Shown here piece after piece: positions 32,771 to 44,716 of a DNA stretch of 44,788 nt (positions are counted from its first letter, which is position 1; every line of letters starts with the position of its first letter). Made by a program: the position numbers and the translations under genes. A model generated the notes under the pieces. It was not told the origin of the DNA and ran no database searches. It was given only the letters and a program-made list of their open reading frames with translations. The stretch lies in contig NW_022204894.1 in the NCBI RefSeq assembly GCF_008831285.2, forward strand, positions 1 to 44,788, given 5' to 3'. This DNA is from Nymphaea colorata. Lineage: Eukaryota; Streptophyta; Magnoliopsida; Nymphaeales; Nymphaeaceae.

Positions 32771-33158
32771 TCAAAAAGTGCTCTCACTTCTAACGAAAAG
32801 ATAGAGGAAACCGTCATCCTCACTGAACATCTCACTCAATTTCCCCACGCTCTCCATCGGGTTTTTTATTTTTCCACGCACTTCAAAAAGCAAGTTCATC
32901 TTCTCCTCCGAATTCTTCATCTTTCGCAACAGAAACTCCTGCAGCATCCTCAAATTGAGTCGACCGTCCACGCACATCCTGAATATAGCATTATTACAGC
33001 TCATAGTCTCGGTATTTATTGATGCCTAACGGGTATTCAATCACCAAACAACAATAAGGATTAATTTTGTCCTGGTTCATGACCCGCTTTTGCTTCTATC
33101 TTCGAGTTTGCAGATCGTAGGTCCGACGGAACACCGATTTCTCCGAAGCCTTCGCCAT
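32771..33158 (-). CDS. Atg8/LC3-like ubiquitin-fold protein
   Basis: 122 residues once a 19-nt intron at 32979-32997 is removed. Reads TYDLQTRREKQKRV in the N-terminal helix region, then VIEYPLGINKYRDYELM, LNLRMLQEFLLRKM, MNLLFEVRGKI and EDDGFLYLFVRSESTF. This follows the Atg8 order: VI-E, KKYLVP, LTVGQFVYVIRKRI, FVN, DEDGFLYVTYSGENTFG. Length is typical. Atg8 is joined to phosphatidylethanolamine on autophagosome membranes through a C-terminal Gly after Phe. Here TGA follows Phe directly, so the Gly is missing as read. Either this is a non-lipidated paralog or one base is lost at the end. Identity is decent, from motif order only. Confidence 0.65.
32979..32997 (-). other. 19-nt intron in Atg8-like gene
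   Basis: Minus strand reads GTAATAATGCTATATTCAG. Removal joins YRDYEL to MCVDGRLNLRML in one frame. Confidence 0.65.
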
Positions 33159-33229
33159 AGAATTAGCCTATAACATCACTTATATTATATATTTTTCCGA
33201 TATTATGAATTGCATTTATGAATGGACGA

Positions 33230-34192
33230 TCATGCTACTGGCGTTGAAGTTAGGTAGAACACGAGGAAACAGATAAGGACCTGCGCCAAAAGGAGCACCC
33301 CGAAGACTCCACGAATTATTTTCTACCTTTTCTCGTTTATAACAGTTTAGTGTATGGCCGACATCCATATTCCGGCCATAAACCCACCCAAATGACCGTA
33401 GTAGTCGATGCTAGAGTCTCCTGAAGAGGGCGTAAAGATGAATATGAAGACTATGATCAGAAGAGCCGTGCACCAGATTTGACACTTCATCGCAGAACCA
33501 ATCAGGTCCAGACCATTCCAATTGATGACGATGTAGCCGATGATGACTCCAATTATGCCGAAGAGGGCAGTCGACGCTCCTGCCTTCACCCCTGCGGGAG
33601 AGCACAGCAAGCTGAAGATGTTTCCGCAAATTCCACAGATCAGGTAGATGAAGAGCGTTTTGATGAATCCGAAAGTGTACTATATTCTCGACAAAAACAT
33701 AAAAGTGGTAATGAGGTTTCCGAAGATGTGCATGAAATACACATGCAAAAACATCGCAGAAACAGCCTATAGACTTGTCCGCTGAGTACGCTGGGTTGAT
33801 GATTGCCACCATATTTGATCAAGGTAGCTGAGTTGACCTGCAGGAGGTAGCTGGATTTCTTGTCCAGACCAACAGACACCTAGAAGATAAAGAGAGCGAT
33901 GTCCGCCAAACTAATCAGGAACGTTAGTGATAGGAATTTGAATGTAGGACATAAGGCGTAGGTTAACATGTCCCAATAGTTTTCTTCTTGGGGGTTTTTG
34001 ACTTGCTTTCGGCCCGAGACAAAAAGAATTTTATGCTCATCTGCGATTCTGAGCTGTTACGCCAGAACAGGCTCAGAAATCCTTAAAAAACCCATTGTCG
34101 TTATCTGGAGGAGGATCGTTGACTCTTCTGGCTGGTGGAACGTTTCTTCTGTTGCCACCGAAGTTGTCGCCAAAGCCGTGAACATTGCTCAT
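33230..34192 (-). CDS. Rhomboid family intramembrane protease
   Basis: About 320 residues. A hydrophilic N-terminus (MSNVHGFGDNFGGNRRN) is followed by a first helix (FLSLTFLISLADIALFIF). Then come SGQVYRLF and AMFLHVYFMHIFGN, the conserved L1 and TM2 region, RIEYTFG (family: LExxxG), the catalytic Ser motif AGASTALFGIIG and the catalytic His in YYGHLGGFMAG. Ser and His match the rhomboid dyad; GAST replaces the common GASG. A C-terminal extra helix follows (GVFGVLLLAQVLICFLVF). Rhomboids cleave membrane proteins within the bilayer. The frame breaks near 33757 between YRLFL and AMFLH, where one added G restores the consensus, and again near 34080. The Glu of RIEYTFG is encoded by TAG. Confidence 0.88.
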
Positions 34193-34502
34193 GATTTAAT
34201 TTTCAAATGTATATTAATGGCTTATAAGCTATCTGTATAAATAATGATGCGGTTTTAATGAAATTTCCTCAAAGAAAACTTCAGAAAATTGCAAATGGGA
34301 ATGTAAATGTTGATGATTTTTATGCTGGCTTTTTATTTAAGATAGACTTGTTTATGGAAGTTTAGTTGTTGATGGAAAAGTCTAGAAGGTTTATGCTATA
34401 TTTTTGATAATCGGTGTTATTTAATTGATCGATACGGTTGAAAACAGGTAAGGATGATGATGGTAATGCTTACAATAAATAATATAAATGATTTGAATAT
34501 AA
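34193..34502. promoter_or_regulatory. Divergent promoter region of rhomboid and giant surface gene
   Basis: 310 AT-rich bases between two divergent starts. No coding-like frame. Inferred from gene layout only. Confidence 0.45.
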
Positions 34503-37500
34503 ATGAAGGAGCTCATCCTATTCCTTTGCCTCGCATCGATAACATAAATTTCACCTTCCTCTACCCCTCCATATCGGTAAGCGACCTCACCATCAACACC
34601 CAGCAACATACACTTTTTACGCTTTTCGAAACCAGGACAATAATCTCAATCCCACCCCATATAGCACCCAACTCGTCCCCGCGCTATCAACCATAATCAT
34701 CATGTTTCCCGCACAGTACAGCCTTGTCACGACTGTACCCGTTTGCACTTCGTTGCTCATCAACGATAACCGATATCTAATTTTACAACGTCAATTTCAG
34801 GAAATAACTTTACCATCTCCAATGCAGTGCCAAATAGCTCAGCGATTGCTAACGTAACAATCGTGTGCTCGAATGTCCTCAACCCCTACCCAGTCATCAC
34901 AACAGACCCCTTCATTATCAAGATCGGGCAGGACATCTCCAGCAGCTCTACTACAATAACCTTAACTCCTGCAGCATTCACTAAATGCAACGTAACATTT
35001 TCGCCGGCATTCGTAAACACGACTGGAGCAATGGTGGTTTACCTGTAGCCACGGACGTATATACTAAATAATGGGTTTATTGAGGTGCAGTTCCCTTCAG
35101 ATAGAAGGTGGGCATTTGATGCTCAGACTGATCATTTCTCAGCATCTCATCAGCCACGTGCTCAGTGCTATCAGGACAAATCCTGTCTGGCAGCTGTTCG
35201 GGGTCGACTTCTACAGCATCCATTTTTCAAATAACTTCCATCAATTCCTCAAGAGTAAACCAACCATTTTCCTTTCAGATAAATGGATTATTTTCTCCAC
35301 CGTATACTACCCCCACGGATTCGATCAGCATAACCTCATTCTCTTCTGACGGTTCCTAAATCGACACATGCACGACTACGGTGACAGGATTGCTTCCGCA
35401 GGTCCTTTCAGTTTCTTTGAATGCGAATACTAACCCTTTTTATGTGAATTCTAACTCCTCCATCACTTTCACATTCACTCTTCCTGATACACTCACCAAG
35501 ACTGACTATTTTCAAATCGTTTTCCCTTCAGGAACGATCTTTACCTATAATAACGCCATATCAGGAAGTCTGCTCCTTTTTCCTCAGGAGTCACTTATAC
35601 TCGTCGAATTTAACTCTGATCAGCAGGCAATCAATATCAAGTCCCACTCGGTTCGCCGGAACTGTCTGCAGGATTATAGTTGGAACGTATACTGCCCCAC
35701 CCAGCGTGAAGACAACTGGCAATTTCATATTGCAGGTCTATAATGCCCAAAACGGGTTGAAGATGCAGGGGAGCGCCACCATTACAGCTCAGGCCAATCT
35801 TTACTCAATGAACGTATCAGCAGCCACCTATCTGATAAACCAAAACACAGTCTACACCTTCACATTCACATCGACTGATTTTCTCACTAATACCTCCTAT
35901 ATCACTCTAACCTTTCCAGCAGATCTGACTCTGAATACAACGACGAATTGCCTGACTAGCAACTTCTCCTCTCCTGCAGTAAGCTCCTGCTCATTAAATG
36001 GTCGAGTATTCTTAGGTTGAGCAATCTTACAATAATGGGATTGCAGCCAAACCTACAGTTTAAGCATCCAATCAGTGATAAATCCGAACAAAGCAGTATC
36101 TTCCTTGTACTTTAGTGCAGTTTCTATTACATCAACGATAGCAGCTTTTTAGTTGCCACTTCCACCTTCACAGGACTAACCTTTCAGCCAAATATGCTCA
36201 GTCTTAACTCTACGACCATCTCCCTGTCTGATTACATGTCTGATGGGTCAGTGTCAGCCAATATCACATTTACTACAAAGGATGCGATTGCTGCTAATGG
36301 GTATATGCTCATCTACATTCCTTCAGAAATAAGCATCGTGTCTGGCTACTCGCCTCAGTGCATTTACACTTCTGGAGCTGTTAATTCGGCAACCGGCTGC
36401 AATATCGCCGGACAAGTCTTCAACGTATCGTTTGGAAGCAGTGCAATTACTGCTAACCAAACCATCACAATCGGACTGAATAATTTTGGTACAAATCCTA
36501 AGACCACTAAACCAACAGTTCATTTCAGCTTTACCTTATTCTCCGACGGCTATCTAGTTAATTATATCAACTCTAGCCTTGTGATAAGCAATCTTCTCCC
36601 AATTCCCTTTAGCTTCCTTACCGTTTCGCCCTCAATTACACCAACAGCGCGATCGCAGGATATACCTTTTACTTCCAGCAGGCAGCAGCATGGGATAATA
36701 ATACCTATCTAATCATTCAAGTTCCTTCATCGATTTCTTTCACTAATAGCACCCCATTATGCACCAATTCCAATACGAATGCCAGCCTCACTTGCAGTAT
36801 CATCAATGGCACAAATTTGAATGTGAGCCTTGCTGCAGCAGCTCAGCATTGTCTCTTACTGTTTCATTGAAAATCCACCATCAGTTAGGCCCTCTGCGAA
36901 TTTCGTCCTTACTACCCATACCACAGACGGGTACACTTACTCAGCTGATGATTCGGCAAGCATTACCACCACAGCTGCTTCCATCCTGACCAACCTCACC
37001 TACTCATTCTCCAATCCATACTACAATCAATCCACAATTTAACCCTCAACATAAAGAACTTTGCATCAACCACTACTTCCTACACTTTGACAAACGCAAA
37101 CCAGTTCATTTCAGGGGTCAATATAACTTGTTCTTCCTCGGTTGTCTCGGCAGTAAGTTGTGGTTTAATGGGTCATCGCTGACTATAGTGGCCAGTAACT
37201 CAACATTTCCGATAACTACTGATGTTACAATTATGAACCTGATGGTGCCGATGGGCAATGTAACCCAGATGACTTTGAACTCTTACGATGGCTCCTACCT
37301 GATGAGCACCTACTCGCCGATATCTTCCAGACTGGCTGTTCCTTGCCGTGCTACACATGCACATCGCCTTCACTCCCCTCGTCTGTCTCTCCTGTTATCC
37401 CAACACTCTCTTCACCAACAAGACTTACTACTACGCTAATAATTGCTATAGCAGCTGTCCCGCTGGAGCCTTCAACTAGAATGGATCAGCAATTTGCACA

Positions 37501-40500
37501 ACATGCACAGATACTTGTGCCTAATGCCTATCCCTGGGGTCTAACTGCACTGAATGCGTGGCCAATAGCACTGCTCCCATCTCTACCTACTGAATAACAC
37601 CTGCATCGCCACTTGTCCTGCTGGCACCTTCAAGGACAACTCCACCAATCTGACCAAGTACACCCCAGTATGCTCCAACTGTCTCCCCCCGTGCTCCACC
37701 TGCACTTCAGCAACAGTATGCCTGAGCTGTCTAAACTCCTCACTGTACTACTACAACAACCAGTGCAACGTATCCTGTCCCACCCTGATCACGATTGCCA
37801 ATTCAACATCGATGCAATGCGACCCCTGCGCAAGCATCTGTCTAACCTGTACCAATACAACTACAACTTGCTTGTCGTGTAACACCTCAGTCGCTCCGAT
37901 CTATCTGGCTCAAAACCAGACCTGTGTTACTACTTGTCCCTCTCCACTCGTTGTCGATGGGATAATTGCTCATCCTGTGCTTCTCCCTGCAGCACTTGCT
38001 CCATCGTCAAGACAAACTGCACCTCCTGCGTCAATGGCACCTACTTATCGCTTATTTTAAACGGAACATGCCTTTCGGTATGTGACCAATTCTTCTTTGG
38101 CAACACTACTACCCTCTAGTGTCAGTCCTGCACCACAGTTTCTGGTCTGAATTGCAAGAATTGCCTCGATAGCACCCGATGCAAGACATGCGATGCCGGT
38201 TTTGTTTACTTCTCTCCTAATAGCTCTGCCTATCTCAAACTCCCAGCGGCTATACCAACATCTCAGGAATAGCTGTGGCGTGCGTCTCCAACTGTCCTAG
38301 TGCAGCTCTGTCTCTTACAACTGCACTGGATGCACTGGATATACAATTTATACCAATTCGCAGGAACCGGATATTGCCAGATAACTTGTCCCAATACCAC
38401 CCTAGCCTTCAACAACACCTGTAACCGTTGTGCCTTCCCTTGCCTGAGCTGCTCATCATAGCTAACTAATTGCTCCTCTTGCATCACTGGGTACTTGATC
38501 CCTTCCAATTCCAGTCTTACCTGCATAGTCAGCTGCCCCAACAATACCTTCCTGGATGCAGCCACATCCATTTGCACCAACTGCAGCCCTCCTTGTGAAA
38601 CTTGCTTGGGAGGTGCCCTCCAGTGCGTGTCTTGCCTCAACAGCTCGGAGTATATCAGCAACTCTACCTGTGTATCTTCTTGTCCAATAACTCACTAGTG
38701 AACACAGCGACTCGGACATGCTATAGTTGCTTATCTCCATGCCTGACCTGCTTTAATTCTGCCAACAATTGCACCTCATGCAATACTGGTTTTTACTTTA
38801 TCTCATCACTAAGCCAATGCGTAAGTTCCTGTCCAGCTCCTTTTTATGTTGCAGATCCTAGTGGTGCTTTTTAATGTGTTTCCTGCACTAATAATTGCTA
38901 CAAGTGTGCGGTGCTGCCGAGTAACTGCACAACATGCGTATCAAACTATTCGCTGTACAATAATACATGCAGTTTAACATGTCCTTTGGATTTTATAGTA
39001 GCTTAAGTATCTGCACTGCTTGTATCAACAATTGCTCAACATGCACATCAGCCACTAATTGTTTGACCTGTTTAAACTCAACTCTTCTTTATCAATCTCA
39101 ATGCCTATCTTCATGCCCGGTTAATTCATCTATTATCGTCAATAATACCTGCACTCCTTGTGCCAATTTTTGCCTTAATTGTTCGAGCTCTAACGTTTGC
39201 TTTATTGTCCTTCTAGCTCGGCTCTTTATGGCGGAGCTTGCGTTACATCATGTCCGGCTCCTCTGAGCATTATTATAATACTAGCAGCAATAAATTGGAT
39301 TGCTTTACTAATTCTCAAATTGCATCCCAAAATTTGCAAGATACCCTATAGATAACATCGGTTTTGCCTTTGCCCTTTACCATCATTACACATTTCTGTT
39401 CCTTTGCTGCCTTATGTCCAAGATTCAAAACATGTAGACCTATATAATCGGTGTGGGCTACAGTCTATACGGCATATCTGAAGCTGCCTCTTTAGGATTT
39501 TTGCTTTATATCTACAACATCGGGTATGTTACATTTGACGAATATCCATTGTATTTCAAGCTGATGGTATTAACATTGAGCATGATTGGATTGCTTAATA
39601 TTATATCTCTTTTTTTCGTCACTCCTTTTCTCGTCTCTGATCCTTAGTTCAACAACTGGCTCAGGTACAAACGAAGAGGAACCCCTTAAAAAGACTCAGC
39701 AAATTAATAATCTAGTGAAGATGTGTAGACCAATGGAAGTGAAAAATAAAATGACAGTGTTTAATGCTGTTCTCATAAATGTACGTTTGCCTTTTTCACT
39801 ATTGCATCCTTCTTGACTTGCTATAAGTTTAGGATACTTATCTTTACAAAGCTGTTCCGGTTCAACTGCCTCACTGCTCATCTTCAAAATATTCACGGGT
39901 TCAGAGCATTCAATGTGCTTTCATTTTTCGGTATAATTCATGAAGGCTTTGCTTGCTATATAACAATAAAATTTTTAATGAATTTTGGTCTTAGTGATAA
40001 AAAGCTCTATCTTGCCACAATTGATTGCTTTATCGTCACTATGGTTAGTTTTATACTGGCGTTGATGGCAACCCAAAAAGATGAAGACTTCTTCAAGATT
40101 CACAATGACTTCAAAAATGGAATTGATTTGGGCCGTAGGAAAAAGGACAAGGATGTTAAAAACTACAAAATAGATGAAAAAAGATTGAAGGGAATGAATA
40201 GTAGAGATAAGCTTATTGACATCGGAGAAGAGCATTCGTAAATTGATGAAGAGTAGGTTATAGTCAATCACAACATCATCAATCCAAATAGGCCAAAAAA
40301 GACAGGCAGCCAATGGGTATAAGTCGACGAGAATAAAAAAAAGAGCAAGCTGAAAAGTCCAAGGAGCCCAAGGAACAAAGACCCTGATAACATTTTCTAA
40401 GTTGGTGAGTAATATGACGAGGACAGGTATGTCCCAATGACATAAAAAGATAGAATATAGCTATTTCATACAAGTGTAAAGCCAAACAACAAAAATCTTA

Positions 40501-43500
40501 AAACCAATCGAAGCCGATGTAGAGCAGAGTTGATGATTGGGTTTAGGTTAATCTCGATGAGTATATGCTGAAGGAAGAGAGTAAAATAAAACTCAATGAA
40601 AAATCTAGTCGTCAAATATTTTTCAATAGTGAATCCCATGACATTACAGCTAAGCCTGCTGAATCTAAGAACTAAATATACAGCAATCAACCGTTAAGAT
40701 TGATCTTAGCGATAATTATTCAAAAATGCCTCCAAACAGCCAATTATTGTCGCCTCATCACCGATCATCAAAGAAACTGAATCATAGTATCTTGTGGCAG
40801 CAATTCCAATAAGAATAATCGATCTCGTAAATAATCAGAAAATGTTCCTGTTCTGTAGAAAAATAGGATGAAATCATAATAGTATAGAGAAATTAAGCCC
40901 TCAACAATACAATCTAAGAAGGTCAGATTGCAGAAACTCAGGAAATAAGTCTTACTAATCGATATTGCCCTTTGTTCATTAAAATGGCGTGCTTAGAGAC
41001 AAGAACAAAAGACAAAGAAGTAAGAGGCTCAAAAAAACCAAAAATTGATGATAGTAAATTTAAAAAGTGAAAACGGCCTAAAAATTGACAACTAAAAAAA
41101 GCCATAACCAAAAGCAAGCAAAGTCGATATGGCAGTAGTTGCCAATAGCTCCTTGTTTTAAGAAGATGGGTCAGGAAACCCTAAACATATAAAATTAGTA
41201 TAGTAAAATGAGGTCAATCTCTTGGATGATATCCTCGATATGAGTGATATTCATGAACCGATTGTTGCCAAGGCTACTCCAAAGCGATAGAAAGTTACGC
41301 AATAGGTCCAAGTGGAGGACATATAAATACTCGGGATAAATAGCAAGCATAAAAATGGTCTTCAATAAGCTAGTTCACCACCACAACCACAGCCTATGAA
41401 ATGGAAGCAAAGAGTAACATAATAATTCCACCAATGGTTTTACCATTTGTACCAACTGATAATAAATCAGCGAAAAAGCTTGGTTTTCTGTCAAAGCAAA
41501 TGCATCAGAAGATATAGCCGCATCAACCAAGCTTTTCTTCTCAAAAGAACACGGAAAAATCGAGCCTGAAGTGGAAGTCGCTAAGCTCTGCCAATCGTAC
41601 ACGCGCCTAAAGTCTACAAAAGCAATAAATATTTGAATGCAAGCTAAGAATCGAACTAATTTGATAACTTCGATAATCAGCTTCAAAAACGTGAGGAAAG
41701 CTCAACAGAATAAGAGAAGCTTTACTAAGGACGAATTAAATGAACCAAAACGTTTAAACGTTAGCAGATCACACAAGAGAAATAAGAGTAAGCAATCAAT
41801 TAAGGGCTATATTGATGATATTAGATCAAAGCACAATAAAGATTATCAGAACCCAAATACTTTAGTTGTCAAAGAGTAAATTAAGACACCAGCAATCAAG
41901 GATAAGACATTATCGGCCAAAGAGTAGGATTAAATCTAAGTTATATCCATTCATCCATCAAACAAGTCAATGATGAAATTTAGTTGGCAACGTTATAACT
42001 GAGGAAAATACAGTAAAAAACGGAAATAGCCATGACGAAAGTAAAAAAGAAGATAGAATATCTTATAATCCGTCTGAATTATCCAAAAAGACATAAATTA
42101 AACCATTGTAGGTGATCACAAGGAAATAGAATAGCTATCCTCCCATCAAAATATATTTGACCGTCGTCCCTATGCAGAAACTGAGCAACAATAAATAGCT
42201 TATATTCCATACAACAAGACATAAAATCGTTTATTTAAAGTTAGAAATTATCTAGCCACGAAAGCTTAAAAATCACACATTTCTTATTCCAAAGCATCGA
42301 GAGACCGAAATCTGAAATTCATAGTGAGAGCCATGAAAAGGAGCAGTCGTAAAATGATCTTGATGAGTAGTTGTCACCAATAGATAATGAATACGTGATT
42401 AACATCCAAAGATAGAAGAGTAATGCAGTCACATAGAAAAAAGTGAAAGTATCCGCTATCAGCCATCTCAATCTAGCAAAAAGAACAGAATCATTAGAAA
42501 TTGATCCAATAGTCGAAGCTGAAGTTCAAGCAGCAAAATAAGGTGTCCACGAGGAAGAAGAACATCATTAATTGTATTAATAGTCGAAATATGAGCTCCT
42601 AATGAATTGGACTATGTCTCATAGGATTAGTCTCGGCAAGAGGAGCAAGAACAGCCATAGCATGTACTAGAGGATAATAGCCAAATAAGCGATATAGTAA
42701 CACTCTAACATACGAAATGAAGAATTAATGTAGTTAATTCTCCACAAATCAGCAACTATAGCCAGCAAAGCAATGACCATGAGCGAAGCTACCAACAACC
42801 AAATTTACTTGCACTCCAATCCTGTTTAAGCCAATACAAATAACCTTCTGTCAGACGATAATAGTCTAAAACCAATTCAAAGCCGAGTAAGTAGGGTAGT
42901 TGTATGAATAATCCAAATAGGAAAGCTAAAATGCCCAACACAATTAAAATCAACGAGAAGAAAATCCGAATCTATTTAGAGTTTAGTATGCCGATAACAA
43001 TCTGGAACCATAAGAGCACTCCCATAAAGATTTTACAGTTGAAAACGTCAATAACAACTACATCTAAGTCGAAAATTATGATAACACTTCGCATAGTAAT
43101 CAACTAAGTCTCTAACTAAGAAAAACATCAAAAAAGCAGCCAATTAATACCAAGCCAGAACATGCTGAACATCAGCCCATTCAATTTACTGATGGAAAAC
43201 CTATATTCAATCTGAAGTCCCTGATGAAGACGGCCATACCATCCCAGGCAGGATCAGGAGAAGCCAAAATAAGCATAAACCAGTAGCTGAACCTCCGCCA
43301 ACTGAGCCACAAAAAAGCTAAACAAACAAAGATCATATAATAGATCTACTGAAAAACGTGAATAAAAAAGTCAGGGGCAAAAAATCTATGCCCAAAGAAG
43401 AAAAAGATGAAAGGATCCCATTAATCTTGAGAAAAATAGTATTCCTAAACCGAAGGTACCACAGGAAAATACTAACCTTACAAGAAAATCTATGGAAAAG

Positions 43501-44067
43501 AATAAACCGATCAACCAGTTCAAGTTTTAAAATAAAAACTAAGAATATGGCGAAGATGAGGAAGAGTATGGAAGAAATTATCGAAATCCAATTACAAAGA
43601 ATACGACCAATGTTAATCTAGTTCGTCCATCCATCATCGATCGCAGCTCATCCCTACGCTAATCCAATACCACTGCTCATTTGGGTCAAAAACAGATAAG
43701 CCAAGCTCAGTATAATCCGCCTAAACCGAAAGAACCCAAAATGCAGGAGATACGATAATTTAATTTCGGGGATTAAATCAGTTCCGACCGATCAAAAAAT
43801 CCTGCTAGTTCATAGGCCTAGCTTGTAAAATGGAAGCAAGAATTTGTAAAAGAGGGATCATATGTCGAAATTGAGCCATAATACGAGAGAAGCAAGATTC
43901 CAGAGCGACCGATAATCAGTAAAATGTAAAATTTCGATGAGGATGATGAGCTTTAAGTGATATAGTAGAGAAAAATCTCACGCAAAAGAAGTAAAAAGAG
44001 CAAGCAAAAGCCGAAAAGGGAAAGTAGGTAGAAAAAAAGTGAGCTTGAGAAGATATATGGAAGATGA
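34503..44067 (+). CDS. Giant multidomain surface protein (beta repeats, CxxC repeats, membrane segments, charged tail)
   Basis: Starts MKELILFLCLASIT, a signal peptide. From 34.6 to 37.3 kb runs a series of related beta-rich segments, each with an aromatic-rich strand then a phosphate-like FP turn (SITFTFTLPDTL, then IVFPSGTIF; YTFTFTSTDFL, then LTFPADL). From 37.3 to 39.3 kb lie furin-like cysteine repeats (CSNC, CSTC, CLSC, CTSC). From about 39.34 to 40.08 kb lie about six hydrophobic helices. A Lys/Glu/Asn/Gln/Ser-rich tail runs to TGA at 44065-44067. All parts share strand and order and no clear gene start interrupts them, but the frame changes many times, so one gene of about 3,100 residues is an inference. 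The architecture fits a ciliate surface receptor or adhesin. A further coding-like frame continues to 44374. Confidence 0.55.
37340..39260 (+). other. Furin-like CxxC repeat region of the giant surface protein
   Basis: Dozens of Cys-x-x-Cys pairs spaced 10 to 20 residues apart, alternating with Asn/Ser/Thr-rich stretches that carry many N-glycosylation sites. Examples are CLSCNTS, CSSCASPCSTC and CNTGFYF. Such repeats are common in ciliate membrane proteins and in growth-factor receptors. Frames jump several times. Confidence 0.75.
39340..40080 (+). other. Membrane-spanning block of the giant surface protein
   Basis: About six hydrophobic helices: FAFALYHHYTFLFLCCLM, IIGVGYSLYGISEAAS, LTLSMIGLLNIISLFF, TFAFFTIASFLTCYKF, FNVLSFFGIIHEGFACYI and CFIVTMVSFILALMA. 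They follow the cysteine-rich ectodomain and precede the charged tail, so the tail should be cytoplasmic. Confidence 0.7.
40085..44067 (+). other. Long charged low-complexity cytoplasmic tail
   Basis: Plus-strand frames are rich in Lys, Glu, Asn, Ser and Pro, with very many TAA/TAG codons acting as Glu (for example EVGEEYDEDRYVPMTEKDR, and MENFDEDDELEVIEERK near the end). No domain recognised. The density of reassigned codons hides the region from standard-code gene finding. It could be a separate gene if a start lies after the membrane block. Confidence 0.5.
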
Positions 44068-44716
44068 TTAATAAAAAGTATTGCTTATTAACTTTCGAAG
44101 ATGGTTTATTATTATTTTTAATGAAAAACAAGTTTTTACAGTTTTAACAAAACGATAGCATAAGAACCTCAATTCAAAAAGACTAAATCCTGCATCTAAT
44201 CAGAATGCAACGGCTAAGCACCAAACGCAAGAAATTAGCTTCAACCACACCTTCCTCTTCAAGAAAGCGTCAAGAAGACTTCGCATACTCCTAGACAACA
44301 AATATGCTCATTAGGAGAAAGAGCACAAACAGAAGAAGAGAAGCATAGGCAGCTCCACTCATTTAACACTTTGAGGATTAAATGCAGTAAAAAATGAACT
44401 ACTTTTCTGTGAGGCAGGATTATTAGCAAATTATAAGGCAAACCAGGGACGAAAAAATATTAAAACAGTTGAAAGAAGAACTAAGGCCACAGTCAAAACG
44501 AGATATATGCTGAGATCACAGACGCCTCAGTGTTGCAACTTTTTTGAAAGGGTGTTAAACAAATAAAATAAAATTCGCTAATTTATGCGGAAGAGAATGA
44601 CTTCTTGCGACCTTAAAGTCGGCCACTTAGACCTCAGGTAGAAACCGTGGGCATGACTGAAGAATATGATCTTTTATTGATTCCATAATTTTCATAAATT
44701 GGATATAAAAATTTAG
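44068..44716. other. Right subtelomere with a possible continuation of the giant gene
   Basis: In another frame the plus strand stays open under the Glu code past 44067 (MEDDEEKVLLINFRRW, then HKQKKRSIGSSTHLTL) to TGA at 44372-44374. A lost base near 44055 would make this the true C-terminus. The last 340 bases before the telomere show no clear gene. Confidence 0.4.

Noticed and set aside
33722-33800. A 23-nt intron in the rhomboid gene removing the YRL segment
   Set aside because: It would delete the conserved (W/Y)R motif before TM2; one missing G explains the shift and keeps the motif.
4707-34192. Programmed ribosomal frameshifting as in Euplotes
   Set aside because: The breaks share no slippery sequence such as AAATAA. 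They mostly sit in homopolymers and need an added base, and some genes have several, which looks like read error.
34503-39260. Short tandem frames in the surface gene as separate small genes
   Set aside because: They continue the same beta-repeat and CxxC patterns with frame jumps and lack own starts or signal peptides.
1006-44067. Reading UAA/UAG as glutamine, as in Tetrahymena and Paramecium
   Set aside because: At least eight conserved positions in four families call for Glu. Only one ABC signature site favours Gln, and that position tolerates Glu.
1006-44067. Treating genes full of TAA/TAG as pseudogenes or non-coding DNA
   Set aside because: GRASP, SMC1 and the ABC transporter keep full-length family similarity through these codons and end at TGA.
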